This document shows positions 1-8,756 of a stretch of DNA of 64,000 nucleotides, in pieces. A program made the position numbers and the translations under genes. Position 1 is the stretch's first letter, and the number at the start of each line of letters is the position of its first letter. The stretch is taken from NCBI GenBank assembly GCA_003223115.1, contig QHXW01000290.1, positions 38,209 to 102,208 on the forward strand, in the 5' to 3' direction. The stretch is from Acidobacteriota bacterium (GTDB lineage Bacteria > Acidobacteriota > Terriglobia > Bryobacterales > Bryobacteraceae). The notes beneath the pieces were generated by a model. It was not told where the DNA came from. It worked only from the letters and a program-made list of their open reading frames with translations, and did not search any database.

Positions 1-189
1 CTTAGGGTCGACGAGCAGGAACGCCAGGCCATCAATGGCGTCAAGCTTCACCAATAGGTCCTTCAGAAACGCAGGATCGCCATTGTAGTGCAGATGCGCG
101 TCGATCAACTTAGGCTGGGCACACAGCGGCCGCGAAACAAATAACGCGAGCGTGGTGATGAATGCAAGAACCTGATACCGCCTCACCAT
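1..189 (-). CDS. Amidohydrolase-like secreted protein, N-terminal part only
   Basis: A 63-codon open frame reads off the left edge of the window. It starts at an ATG at 189 and has an N-terminal signal peptide (Arg-rich start, hydrophobic core, Ala-Gln after a Cys-Ala). After the signal comes IDAHLHYNGD, the HxH metal-binding strand that opens metal-dependent hydrolases of the amidohydrolase (TIM-barrel) superfamily. The rest of the gene lies outside the window, so substrate and subfamily cannot be judged. It shares strand with the next gene, whose stop is about 10 bp away. The frame is shown directly; the superfamily is inferred from one motif. Confidence 0.6.
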   Translation of the reverse strand, partial: MVRRYQVLAFITTLALFVSRPLCAQPKLIDAHLHYNGDPAFLKDLLVKLDAIDGLAFLLVDPK

Positions 190-198
190 GCGGCTATT

Positions 199-2022
199 CT
201 ACCGCTGCTTCAGAGACACCACAGGAAAATAAGTGCCTTTCAGGTCGCGCTTCCACCAGTTTCCAGTGGCGCGGCGTTCCGCGATGTTCGTGAAGTGGTA
301 ATCGTAAACCAGAGCGCGCACATATTGCGGCGGCGCGCCGGGAAAGGGATTCTTGCTCAACAGCGCCAGCACGTCAGGTGACCCTTCGAGCAGCCGGACC
401 ATGAAATTCACAAACCAGGGCTGTGCCTGATAGTTGCTGAATGCCGCAAACCACATCTGCCAATCGAGCCTGGGCTGATGCGGCTGGACCCAAACCGGCG
501 CGCGTTTGAGGTCGACCGGCTTGTACTTGAAACCATACTCGGTCCAGTTCTGGCCGTCGTTTGAACCTTCTACGATGATTTCCGGTCGCGAGGTCGTCAT
601 AACGGCAAAAAGGCCATACGTATTCACGATGGCGAAGGGCGCAACCCGGCCCACGAGCGCTGCGGCCGGCCGCGGCACGGGAGCGGAAAAAATCTCCATC
701 AATTCGATACAACTCAGGATCATGATCGAGCAGAACAATACTGCAGTGACGGCTCGCTGAAATTTCGTCGGGCTCCCCGGTCGACGCTCAGGTGGACTCC
801 CGGTCCTGCGGCCGAAGCGTCGCAGAATCACGTCATCGTACAAGAACAGGCAGAGCGCCACGTCCATCAGGTTAAAGAACGCGTAGTTGCCCGTGATGAA
901 GACAAATGTCTGCAGAACAATGGTTGCGGCTGCCGCGAAGTGCCTGATGCGCCGCGGCGCGAACATCAGAAACGGCACCACCAGCTCCACAAAGAACATG
1001 TACAGCACGGAAAACTTCTGGAAACCTGCGGGCAGTTGATGAAAGTACCAGGCGACACGCGTGGGCAGTGGCTGGGTTTCATAGTGATACTGCAGCGCCG
1101 TGAGACTGCGCCAGGTAGGGTCGCCGCTCAAGAGCTTGGCGGTTCCCGAGAGCAGCATCAGCCGGAACAACAACCACCGGCAGAGCCATACGCGCGCCAA
1201 GAAGGGCCGCAAGAAAATTGCCAGGAAACCGGCTTCGAGCAGCAACAAGTCCCACTGAAACGCCAAGAACGTTTGACCAACCGAGACCAGCGAGAGATAC
1301 AAGGCGAACAAGAGAGCCGCTACCAGCGGCCGTGCGAAACCCAGAATCAACATCACGGCCAGAATGGCTCCGGCTCCGCACATCGCTTTCAGGAATCCGT
1401 CACTCGAGTTCAGCCAGAAAACTGCCGGCACCTGGAACCATGGCGTGTACCCGTAGCTTTCCTGAACCGCCTTGAGAAAATTGCCCACTGGCAGGACTCC
1501 GCGCGCACCAACCAGGCCCGAGACTTGAACGCCAAATGACACAAACGCAATCAGGTAAATCGCACCCAGGCATCTCAGGAACCCGCGGCTCGCAACCTCA
1601 AATGACGGCGGCTCGAAATCCTTGCCCCAGAAAAATACAGTTGCGTGATAGGCCGCGGAGCGGTGCGCCGCCACGCATCGATAGAGCAGTTCGGCGAGTG
1701 CGGCAAAACCCGGCACGTGATGGTAAGTCCACCACATCCATCCGTACTCCGGAACATCCGCCAGCGAACGGGCCACGGCCTGCGCGGCGCTCAGAACTTC
1801 GCCATCCGGCAGAATCAACTGCACGGCGCGTTTGAAATTCTCGAGTGGCACTTCCGGGAAACGTTCCGCCGCTTCTTGGTACGGCGCGTAATCGATGGTG
1901 CTGCCGGTAAGCTTGCGCCAGTAGGCGATCCAGAGGCGGCAAAAACTGCAATCGCCATCGAACACCATCAGGGGCACAGTGCGAGGCGAATCCGTCGGCA
2001 TGAAAGTTGAACGCTCCATCAA
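199..2022 (-). CDS. DCC-domain / lipase maturation factor-like fusion membrane protein
   Basis: A 607-residue protein in two parts. Residues about 17-140 resemble the DCC (DUF393) thiol-disulfide family, with the VFDGDCSFC motif (Cys25 and Cys28 as a CxxC). Residues about 145-600 are a polytopic membrane region resembling lipase maturation factors (LMF1/HTTM-like): WDLLLLEAGFLAIFLRP, the LLSGDPTW segment, and a C-terminal soluble part with aromatic-rich motifs near 500-540. Family knowledge suggests membrane-linked disulfide chemistry coupled to folding or modification of exported proteins, but no substrate is known. The gene is divergent from the succinate dehydrogenase operon, with about 65 bp between the start codons. 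Both domain assignments are by motif recognition. Confidence 0.75.
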   Translation of the reverse strand: MMERSTFMPTDSPRTVPLMVFDGDCSFCRLWIAYWRKLTGSTIDYAPYQEAAERFPEVPLENFKRAVQLILPDGEVLSAAQAVARSLADVPEYGWMWWTYHHVPGFAALAELLYRCVAAHRSAAYHATVFFWGKDFEPPSFEVASRGFLRCLGAIYLIAFVSFGVQVSGLVGARGVLPVGNFLKAVQESYGYTPWFQVPAVFWLNSSDGFLKAMCGAGAILAVMLILGFARPLVAALLFALYLSLVSVGQTFLAFQWDLLLLEAGFLAIFLRPFLARVWLCRWLLFRLMLLSGTAKLLSGDPTWRSLTALQYHYETQPLPTRVAWYFHQLPAGFQKFSVLYMFFVELVVPFLMFAPRRIRHFAAAATIVLQTFVFITGNYAFFNLMDVALCLFLYDDVILRRFGRRTGSPPERRPGSPTKFQRAVTAVLFCSIMILSCIELMEIFSAPVPRPAAALVGRVAPFAIVNTYGLFAVMTTSRPEIIVEGSNDGQNWTEYGFKYKPVDLKRAPVWVQPHQPRLDWQMWFAAFSNYQAQPWFVNFMVRLLEGSPDVLALLSKNPFPGAPPQYVRALVYDYHFTNIAERRATGNWWKRDLKGTYFPVVSLKQR

Positions 2023-2087
2023 CTATTGCAAACTTTGGGGAGTGTAGTATCGTGTACATCACCCCTCGGGGGCGAAGGAGCTGGTTG

Positions 2088-2888
2088 ATGTCCACAATTG
2101 ACGTGTACTGGAGTCAGCGCCGCTTCGGTCAGACGGCGCGGCGCGACTGGTGGTGGGTCCAGCCACTCGCGATTTTCCTCGGTCTTTCTGCTTTTTTCAT
2201 TTACGCCAACTGGGCGGCCTTCCAGGGAAAGTTCTATTCCTGGGGACCCTACTTATCGCCATTCTACTCTCCGGAAATTTTCGGCGATTCGCCGCATAGC
2301 TGGTTCGGTCCCAAGCCAGCTTGGTGGCCCGCGTGGTGGCCGTATTCGCCCGCGTACCTGATCCTGTGGGCGCCCGGCCTGTTCCGAGTCACCTGCTATT
2401 ATTACCGGGGCGCGTATTACAAGGCCTTCTGGGCCGATCCGCCCGCATGCGCTGTGGGCGAGCCGCGCAAGCATTATCTGGGCGAGCGCTCTTTTCCGCT
2501 GATCATGCAGAACGCGCACCGGTACTTTCTGTATCTCGCGGTCTTGTTCGTGGCTTGCCTTGCGTATGACGTCTGGAAGGCGATGTGGTTCCGGGATGCG
2601 GCCGGTCACGCCTCATTCGGAATCGGCATAGGAACTCTGATCCTGGCCGCGAATGTCGTCCTGCTTGGCGGCTATACTTTCGGCTGTCATTCCATGCGGC
2701 ACCTCACCGGCGGCCGGCTCGACCGGCTTTCGGAATCTCCCATCTGCCAGAAAGCCTATGACTGTTCCAGTTGCCTCAACCGCCGCCACATGCTGTGGGC
2801 CTGGATGAGTCTCACGTCCGTGATGTTCTCCGACATTTATATCCGGCTGTGCTCCATGGGTATCTGGACTGATTGGAGAATCCTCTGA
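2088..2888 (+). CDS. sdhC: Succinate dehydrogenase membrane anchor subunit (mycobacterial Sdh1-like)
   Basis: Predicted 266-residue membrane subunit that carries electrons from the iron-sulfur subunit to quinone. About five hydrophobic segments are visible, with Trp/Tyr-rich loops and a Cys-rich C-terminal part (Cys-Gln-Lys..Cys-Ser-Ser-Cys) typical of the large single-chain anchors in acidobacterial and actinobacterial complexes. The frame is open upstream to 2007, but that start would overlap the divergent gene. GGCGAAGGAG at 2071-2080 places the start at ATG 2088. The stop codon directly abuts the next start. The gene order anchor, flavoprotein, iron-sulfur matches Mycobacterium Sdh1. Quinone type is not visible; menaquinone is expected for this group. 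Confidence 0.85.
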   Translation: MSTIDVYWSQRRFGQTARRDWWWVQPLAIFLGLSAFFIYANWAAFQGKFYSWGPYLSPFYSPEIFGDSPHSWFGPKPAWWPAWWPYSPAYLILWAPGLFRVTCYYYRGAYYKAFWADPPACAVGEPRKHYLGERSFPLIMQNAHRYFLYLAVLFVACLAYDVWKAMWFRDAAGHASFGIGIGTLILAANVVLLGGYTFGCHSMRHLTGGRLDRLSESPICQKAYDCSSCLNRRHMLWAWMSLTSVMFSDIYIRLCSMGIWTDWRIL

Positions 2889-4703
2889 ATGCCGGAATAC
2901 ACAACGCACACCTACGATGTCCTGGTCATTGGCGCGGGTGGAGCGGGATTGCGGGCCGCCATTGAAGCCTCCGCGGCCGGCGTCTCGATCGGCGTCATTT
3001 GCAAATCGTTGCTGGGCAAAGCGCACACCGTGATGGCCGAAGGAGGCATCGCCGCGGCTATGGGAAATGTGGACGAGCGCGATAATTGGCAAGTGCATTT
3101 CGCCGATACCATGCGCGGCGGCCAGTATCTGAACAACTGGCGCATGGCCGAGCTGCACGCCAGAGAATCTCCCGATTGTGTACGCGAGCTTGAAGCCTGG
3201 GGAGCGCTGTTCGATCGCACCAAAGACGGCCGCATCCTGCAGCGCAACTTCGGTGGTCACAAGTACCCGAGGCTGGCGCACGTCGGTGACCGCACGGGCC
3301 TCGAGATGATCCGCACATTGCAGGACCACGGCATTCATCAGGGCATCGAAGTGCACATGGAGTGCACCGTGTTGAAGCTGCTGATGGACGACGGGCGTGT
3401 CGTAGGCGCATTCGGCTATGATCGCGAGCGCGGCCGGTTCCTGTTGTTCAAGGCCAAAGCCGTGGTGGTGGCGACCGGCGGAATTGGGCGCGCGTATAAG
3501 ATTACGAGCAACAGTTGGGAGTACACCGGCGACGGTCTTGCGCTGGCGTATGACGCCGGGGCGGATCTCATCGACATGGAGTTCTTGCAGTTTCATCCCA
3601 CCGGCATGGTGTGGCCTCCCAGCGTCTGCGGCATTCTGGTCACTGAAGGCGTGCGCGGCGAAGGCGGAGTATTGCGGAATAAGGAACACCGCCGCTTTAT
3701 GTTCGACGATATTCCCGAACCTTACCGCACCCAAACCGCCGACAACGAAGAGGAAGGCTGGCGCTACACGCAGGGCGACAGGAACGCGCGCCGCCCACCC
3801 GAACTACTGACTCGCGATCACATCGCGCGCTGCATTGTGCGAGAAATCAAAGAGGGCCGTGGCAGCCCGCATGGCGGCGTATTGCTCGATATTTCCTGGA
3901 TCAAAGAGCGCATTCCCAATGCCGAAGAGCACATCAAGAAGAAACTGCCGAGCATGTATCACCAGTTCAAACAACTCGCGGACATCGATATCACGAAGGA
4001 GCCCATGGAAGTCGGACCCACCACGCATTACATGATGGGCGGCATCAAGGTGGACGGGGACACGCAAATGTCCACCGTGCCTGGTCTTTTCGCAGCGGGC
4101 GAGTGTGCCGCGGGGCTGCACGGCGCGAACCGGCTTGGTGGGAATTCTCTCTCGGACCTGCTGGTTTTCGGCAAACGCGCCGGCTATTACGCTGCCTGCT
4201 TCGCGAAGAAAAGCGGGCTGGGACCAGTCGCGGACGCGCAGATCAACCTCGCAGCGTCGAATGCGCTCGCGCCGTTTGAGCGGACAAACAGCGCAGAAGG
4301 TCCCTACCAGGTCCAGCAGGACTTGCAGGAGATGATGCAGAACCTCGTGGGGATTGTCCGCACAGGCGGTGAACTGGAGCAGGCTTTGCCGGAGCTCGAG
4401 CGGTTGGGCGAACGCTCGAAACACCTGGCCGTCTCTGGAAACCGCGAGTACAACAACGGCTGGCATACGGCGCTCGACCTGCCGAATCTGTTGACCGTAT
4501 CCGAAGCCGTCACGCGCGCAGCCATCGAGCGACAGGAGAGCCGCGGCGCGCATTTCCGCGAAGACCGGCCGAACAAAGATCCCGAGTTCGGCAAAGTCAA
4601 CATCATCATCCGTAAAGGGCCTGCCGGCGAAATGCAGGTGATTCGCCAGCCGGTGCCGGCAATGCCGCAAGAGTTGAAACAGATCATCGAGGAGATGAAA
4701 TAA
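2889..4703 (+). CDS. sdhA: Succinate dehydrogenase/fumarate reductase flavoprotein subunit
   Basis: A 604-residue flavoprotein that oxidises succinate to fumarate at the cytoplasmic face of the membrane. It has an N-terminal FAD-binding Rossmann motif (VIGAGGAGLRAA), His46 in KAHTVMAEGGI at the position of the covalent FAD histidine, the QFHPTG motif, and the catalytic region around EGVRGEGG followed by GGIKVDGD and HGANRLGGNS near the C-terminal half. The usual Ala-Gln-Gly-Gly after the FAD histidine is Ala-Glu-Gly-Gly here. It starts immediately after the anchor gene stop and overlaps sdhB by one base (TAATG), so translation is probably coupled. Confidence 0.95.
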   Translation: MPEYTTHTYDVLVIGAGGAGLRAAIEASAAGVSIGVICKSLLGKAHTVMAEGGIAAAMGNVDERDNWQVHFADTMRGGQYLNNWRMAELHARESPDCVRELEAWGALFDRTKDGRILQRNFGGHKYPRLAHVGDRTGLEMIRTLQDHGIHQGIEVHMECTVLKLLMDDGRVVGAFGYDRERGRFLLFKAKAVVVATGGIGRAYKITSNSWEYTGDGLALAYDAGADLIDMEFLQFHPTGMVWPPSVCGILVTEGVRGEGGVLRNKEHRRFMFDDIPEPYRTQTADNEEEGWRYTQGDRNARRPPELLTRDHIARCIVREIKEGRGSPHGGVLLDISWIKERIPNAEEHIKKKLPSMYHQFKQLADIDITKEPMEVGPTTHYMMGGIKVDGDTQMSTVPGLFAAGECAAGLHGANRLGGNSLSDLLVFGKRAGYYAACFAKKSGLGPVADAQINLAASNALAPFERTNSAEGPYQVQQDLQEMMQNLVGIVRTGGELEQALPELERLGERSKHLAVSGNREYNNGWHTALDLPNLLTVSEAVTRAAIERQESRGAHFREDRPNKDPEFGKVNIIIRKGPAGEMQVIRQPVPAMPQELKQIIEEMK

Positions 4704-5476
4704 TGGCCACCGCTACTTTTCGCGTCTGGCGCGGCGATCGCGAGGGAGGCCGATTTCAGGACTATTCAACCGTAGTCTCCGAAGGCATGGTGGTGCTCGA
4801 CGCCATGCATCGTGTGCAGGCCGAGCAGGCTCACGATCTGGCGCTGCGCTGGAACTGCAAAGCCGGCAAGTGCGGCTCATGCTCCGCTGAAATCAACGGC
4901 ATGCCGCGGCTGATGTGCATGACGCGGCTGAACCAACTGCCGCTCGACAAACCCGTCACCGTAGAGCCACTGCGAGCGTTTCCACCGGTCAGAGATCTGG
5001 TGACGGACGTCTCCTGGAACTTCGAAGTCAAGAAGTCCATCAAACCATTTAAGTCCCGAGTGCCGGACGCGCCGGATGGGACCTGGCGCATGGCCCAGAA
5101 AGATGTCGACCGCGTGCAGGAGTTCCGCAAATGCATTGAGTGCTTCCTGTGCCAGGACGTCTGCCACGTGCTGCGCGAGCACCGCAAGTTCGCCGAGTTC
5201 GCAGGCCCGCGTTACTTCGTGCACATGGCTGCGCTTGAAATGCATCCGCTGGATGTAGAAGACCGCACAGCGGAGCTGAAAGGGACGCACAGCATCGGCT
5301 ATTGCAATATCACCACCTGCTGCCGCAAAGTCTGTCCCGAGAACATCACCATCACCGAAAACGCTATTATTCCCCTTAAGGAGCGTGTCGCGGACCGGTT
5401 TTACGACCCGCTCACGAAGCTGTTCCGTATTCTTCGAGGCGGAGATTCACGGCGGTCAACCGGGCCGCCGCGGTAA
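4703..5476 (+). CDS. sdhB: Succinate dehydrogenase iron-sulfur subunit
   Basis: A 257-residue electron-transfer subunit with all three expected clusters. Cys52, Cys57, Cys60 and Cys72 form the [2Fe-2S] site (CKAGKCGSC..MC). CIECFLCQDVC near residue 140 gives the [4Fe-4S] ligands, and a later CNITTCCRKVCP gives the [3Fe-4S]/[4Fe-4S] ligands. Its start overlaps the sdhA stop by one base. The next small gene begins 12 bp after the stop behind a strong AGGAGG, so all four genes are probably cotranscribed. Length and motif order are normal for SdhB/FrdB. Confidence 0.95.
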   Translation: MATATFRVWRGDREGGRFQDYSTVVSEGMVVLDAMHRVQAEQAHDLALRWNCKAGKCGSCSAEINGMPRLMCMTRLNQLPLDKPVTVEPLRAFPPVRDLVTDVSWNFEVKKSIKPFKSRVPDAPDGTWRMAQKDVDRVQEFRKCIECFLCQDVCHVLREHRKFAEFAGPRYFVHMAALEMHPLDVEDRTAELKGTHSIGYCNITTCCRKVCPENITITENAIIPLKERVADRFYDPLTKLFRILRGGDSRRSTGPPR

Positions 5477-5488
5477 AGGAGGCCACGC

Positions 5489-5989
5489 ATGCTGGAACTT
5501 AAACCCTTGTCGAAGGAGGGCATCGCAGGGGCACTGGCGCGAGTTGAACGTTACAGGTTGCTGAACGAGCCGGAGCAGGCCGAGAGCATCTGCCAGGATG
5601 TTCTGCGCTGCGACGCTGACAACCACGACGCACTCATCTCCCTGCTGCTGGCGATCACGGATCAATTCAGCGGTGGTGAAGGCCCGCGAGTCAGCGAGGC
5701 GCGCGAGCTGCTGCCGCGGCTGAAGAGCGAGTACGATCGCGCCTACTATGCCGGCATCATTTCCGAGCGCCGTGGGCGCGCGCTCATCAACCACGGCGGG
5801 CCCGGAAGCGGATTCATCGCTTACGAATGGTTGCAGGACGCCATGGGCTGGTATCAAAAAGCCGAAGCTCTGCGCCCGTCCGGAAACGATGACGCCATTT
5901 TGCGCTGGAATACGTGCGCGCGCTTCTTGATGCGCAATCCGCATCTGGCTCCGGCTGAGGAACGCATGGAGCCGCTGTTTCTCGAATAG
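5489..5989 (+). CDS. Small TPR-like protein in the sdh operon, function unknown
   Basis: A 166-residue soluble protein made mainly of amphipathic helices. Residues about 18-90 and 110-145 read like tetratricopeptide-type helical pairs (alternating Ala/Leu positions, AESICQDVLRCDADNHDAL). No signal peptide or membrane segment is visible. AGGAGG sits 7 bp before ATG 5489 and the gap from sdhB is only 12 bp, which suggests cotranslation with the complex. A role in assembly or stability of succinate dehydrogenase is a context guess; I recognise no named family. Confidence 0.7.
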   Translation: MLELKPLSKEGIAGALARVERYRLLNEPEQAESICQDVLRCDADNHDALISLLLAITDQFSGGEGPRVSEARELLPRLKSEYDRAYYAGIISERRGRALINHGGPGSGFIAYEWLQDAMGWYQKAEALRPSGNDDAILRWNTCARFLMRNPHLAPAEERMEPLFLE

Positions 5990-5994
5990 CCAGG

Positions 5995-6009
5995 CGCTAG
6001 CAGCTAGCG
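5995..6009. repeat. Perfect 7-1-7 inverted repeat after the sdh operon
   Basis: CGCTAGC-A-GCTAGCG begins 6 bp after the stop of the preceding gene and about 70 bp before the GH42-like gene. It could be a transcript-end hairpin (there is no T-tract, so a classical terminator is not supported) or an operator for the downstream glycosidase gene. The symmetry is seen directly; its role is unknown. Confidence 0.5.
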
Positions 6010-6060
6010 ATCGTCAGAATTTAGGGCCTGCATCCGTTTCGATCACGCAACTCAATCCGG

Positions 6061-6066
6061 TATACT
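6061..6066 (+). promoter_or_regulatory. Candidate -10 box of the GH42-like gene
   Basis: TATACT lies 9 bp before ATG 6076, which would give a very short or absent leader. No convincing -35 hexamer stands 16-18 bp upstream. The call rests on the hexamer and its position only. Confidence 0.3.
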
Positions 6067-6075
6067 CACTCCGTA

Positions 6076-8679
6076 ATGCGAAATCTTATCGAACGGCTCG
6101 GCCGTTCGTCTCTCTGCGCCCTGGTGTTGAGCGCGGCGCTCGCTACTCCGGCGCTCGCCGGCGAGATCATTCTGCCTTCGCACGCGTTGGAGCGCGGTGG
6201 AGTAGTGCAAGCCGTCTATCGCACCAACGGGCTGGCTACCGGCAAAGGGCAGCTCTTCATCAATTGGACCGATGTGCACGGCCGTATGGTTGAGGACCGC
6301 AAGGTTCCATTTCAGCTAATGGACGAAGATCGCGTCGGTTTCCCGCTCGATCTGCGGCGTGCCGCCGCGATGAAGAACATGTTGCGTGTGCACTTTACGC
6401 TGCAGGGCCGCAACAAAAAGGGGGAGCCCGACATGCGCGAGGAACGCGCCGAGACAGTGTTCATCGCGCGGCCGTCCGAGCGACGCTGGCGTGACTACGT
6501 GATCATCATGTGGCAGGAGCATAACGCCGAACAATCGCAACTGCTCAAGTCACTGGGTATCAATGCCGGCCAATGGGTCGGTAGAAATACGGCGCCGCCC
6601 GATTTCTATCTCGACAACGATATGCGATGGTACGCCGAAAATATCGCCACGGATTTTTACTCGGCCTATCATCGCTGGTTTCCGGATCGTCCGGTGAACT
6701 GGATGTTCCGCGAGGCTCGGGAGATGTACCAGAAGGACCCGACGCGCAAAGAGGCGTTCAAGCGGCGTCCGAGTCTTTCCGATCCCGCATGGCTCGAGAA
6801 AGTTCACGATCGGCTGATCGAATCCGTCAAGCGAAATGCGCCCTACAGGCCCATCTTCTACAATCTGGCGGATGAGTCCGGCATTGCCGATCTCGCGGCA
6901 TTCTGGGATTACGATTTCTCCGACCAATCACTCGAAGCCATGCGGCGCTGGCTGCGCGAGCGCTATAGCACGCTCGACGACCTGAACCGCCAGTGGGGAA
7001 CAACCTTCACCAGTTGGGATCTGGTGACGCCCATGACCACCAGCATGGCCATGAAGCGTACCGACGACAATTTCTCCAGTTGGGCCGATTTCAAAGAGTG
7101 GATGGATATCGCTTTCGCGCAGGCAGTCAAAATGGGCGTGGACGCGGTGCGCTCAGCCGATCCGGACGCCTATGCCGGAATTGAAGGCGCTCAGATGCCC
7201 GGCTGGGGCGGCTACGATTATTACCGCTTGTCGCAGTCAGTCAACGCCATTGAACCGTACGATATCGGCAACAACATCGAGATCCTGCGCTCCATCAACC
7301 CGAGTATCGCCGTGCTCACCACCGCATTCGCGCAAGGTCCGTGGGAAAAGCAGCGCATCTGGTACGAGCTGCTGCATGGCAACCGCGGCATCATCATCTG
7401 GGATGACAAACACGGATTCATCGCTCAGGACGGCAAAATCGGCGAGCGCGGCCGCGAAGTGGAGCCGTATTACAACGAGCTGCGCAAGGGAGTTGGGGCG
7501 CTGCTGATCAATAGCACGCGTCTTGCCGATCCCATTGCGATTCACTATTCGCAAGCCAGTATGCGCAACGAATGGATGCTGGCGCAGAAACCCAAGGGTG
7601 AAGCCTGGGCCATGCGCCGGTCGAGTTCGGACGAGCGGCTGGACAACGACTTTCTCCGTTTGCGCGAATCTTACTGCCGGCTGATCGAGGATGCAGGACT
7701 GCAGTACAACTTCGTCGCGTACCGGCAGGTTGAACAGGGCGAGCTGTTGAAGCGGGGTTATCGCGTGTTGATTCTGCCACGATCGAGCGCGCTTTCCGCC
7801 GCCGAGGTCCGCGAGATCCGCGCGTTTGTCGAACAAGGTGGAACGCTCATCGCCGACGGAACTCCTGGTGCATTCGACGAACACAGCCGCCGCCTGGAAA
7901 AGCCTCAGTTGGACGATCTATTCGGCGGCGGGAGCAACGGTCCGGCGGCCGCGCACTCGTTCGGCCGGGGCCAGGCGATTTCCCTCCATGCGGACACTCT
8001 GAACTACCACCAGAACAGGTTGATCAGCAAAGAGGGCGAAGTGTTCCAACTGATGCGCGAGCTGCTGGGCCGAAGCGGCGTACATCCAGAGTTTACGGTC
8101 ACAGACGATGCCGGGCAGCCGGTGGTCGGCGTCGAAACGCACTCATTCCGCAACGGTGCTGTCGAGATCGTCGGACTATTGACGAATCCGCAATTGCGGG
8201 TGGATGAGATGGGGCCGCCGCAATTCAAGTCGAACGAACGGTTCGAGCATGCGCGAAAGCTCAAGGTGGCGCTGCCGCGAGAAATGTACGTGTACGACGT
8301 GCGCGCCGCGGAGTCGTTAGGCAAGAGGAAGGATCTCAACGTGACGCTCGATCCTTATGAGCCCCGAATCTTCGCGATGTCCGCCGTCGAGATCCCTGAG
8401 CTTGAAACCCGCGCTCCCGCACGTCTGCGCCGCGGCGAATGCGGTGAGATCGGATTCCATTTCGACCGCACACCCGCCGCAACGCATATTTTGCATGTCG
8501 ATGTTACTGATCCCTCGGGCAAGGTCATCGACTACTATTCCGGCAACATCATCGCGTCTCAAGGCCGTGCCGAAAAGCTACTGCCGCTGGCTCTGAACGA
8601 TGCGGCCGGAAAGTGGCAGATCCGTGTTCGGGACCTGATGAGCGGCCAGACCAAGAGCTCCACGGTAGAAGTCGAGTAA
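6076..8679 (+). CDS. Secreted GH42-like glycoside hydrolase (beta-galactosidase family)
   Basis: An 867-residue protein with a signal peptide (cleavage likely after Ala-Leu-Ala near residue 28), an N-terminal beta-rich domain (about 30-135), a TIM-barrel resembling GH42 (about 140-530), and a trimerisation/Rossmann-like domain (about 540-700). Glu267 in NLADESG fits the acid/base and Glu370 in AGIEGAQMPGWGG the nucleophile. WYELLHGNRGIIIWDD also fits the GH42 pattern. The extra N-terminal domain and the signal peptide are unlike cytoplasmic E. coli-type enzymes, so it probably attacks polysaccharide or oligosaccharide outside the cytoplasm. The precise sugar cannot be read from sequence. Confidence 0.75.
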   Translation: MRNLIERLGRSSLCALVLSAALATPALAGEIILPSHALERGGVVQAVYRTNGLATGKGQLFINWTDVHGRMVEDRKVPFQLMDEDRVGFPLDLRRAAAMKNMLRVHFTLQGRNKKGEPDMREERAETVFIARPSERRWRDYVIIMWQEHNAEQSQLLKSLGINAGQWVGRNTAPPDFYLDNDMRWYAENIATDFYSAYHRWFPDRPVNWMFREAREMYQKDPTRKEAFKRRPSLSDPAWLEKVHDRLIESVKRNAPYRPIFYNLADESGIADLAAFWDYDFSDQSLEAMRRWLRERYSTLDDLNRQWGTTFTSWDLVTPMTTSMAMKRTDDNFSSWADFKEWMDIAFAQAVKMGVDAVRSADPDAYAGIEGAQMPGWGGYDYYRLSQSVNAIEPYDIGNNIEILRSINPSIAVLTTAFAQGPWEKQRIWYELLHGNRGIIIWDDKHGFIAQDGKIGERGREVEPYYNELRKGVGALLINSTRLADPIAIHYSQASMRNEWMLAQKPKGEAWAMRRSSSDERLDNDFLRLRESYCRLIEDAGLQYNFVAYRQVEQGELLKRGYRVLILPRSSALSAAEVREIRAFVEQGGTLIADGTPGAFDEHSRRLEKPQLDDLFGGGSNGPAAAHSFGRGQAISLHADTLNYHQNRLISKEGEVFQLMRELLGRSGVHPEFTVTDDAGQPVVGVETHSFRNGAVEIVGLLTNPQLRVDEMGPPQFKSNERFEHARKLKVALPREMYVYDVRAAESLGKRKDLNVTLDPYEPRIFAMSAVEIPELETRAPARLRRGECGEIGFHFDRTPAATHILHVDVTDPSGKVIDYYSGNIIASQGRAEKLLPLALNDAAGKWQIRVRDLMSGQTKSSTVEVE

Positions 8680-8693
8680 GGCGAAGAAGAAGA

Positions 8694-8756
8694 GCACAGG
8701 CAGGAATGCCACTGGGCATGCAGGCAGGAATGCTGAGGGAACGCCTACTCCACCGG
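8694..8756. repeat. Dispersed repeat of the CAGGCAGGAATGCC type
   Basis: Two partial units (CAGGCAGGAATGCC and CAGGCAGGAATGCT) are followed by AACGCCTACTCCACC, which overlaps the end of rsmI. Related blocks recur near 30717-30834, 51639-51684 and 62334-62352, so this is a dispersed intergenic repeat family. Confidence 0.6.

Noticed and set aside
940..1539. 199-codon plus-strand frame opposite the DCC/LMF gene
   Set aside because: Gln/Arg/His-rich shadow; the minus-strand frame has clear domains.
2007..2087. Longer N-terminus for the succinate dehydrogenase anchor
   Set aside because: It would overlap the divergent gene's start, and GGCGAAGGAG at 2071-2080 clearly serves ATG 2088.
5995..6009. 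Rho-independent terminator after the sdh operon
   Set aside because: The hairpin is perfect but no T-run follows on either strand.
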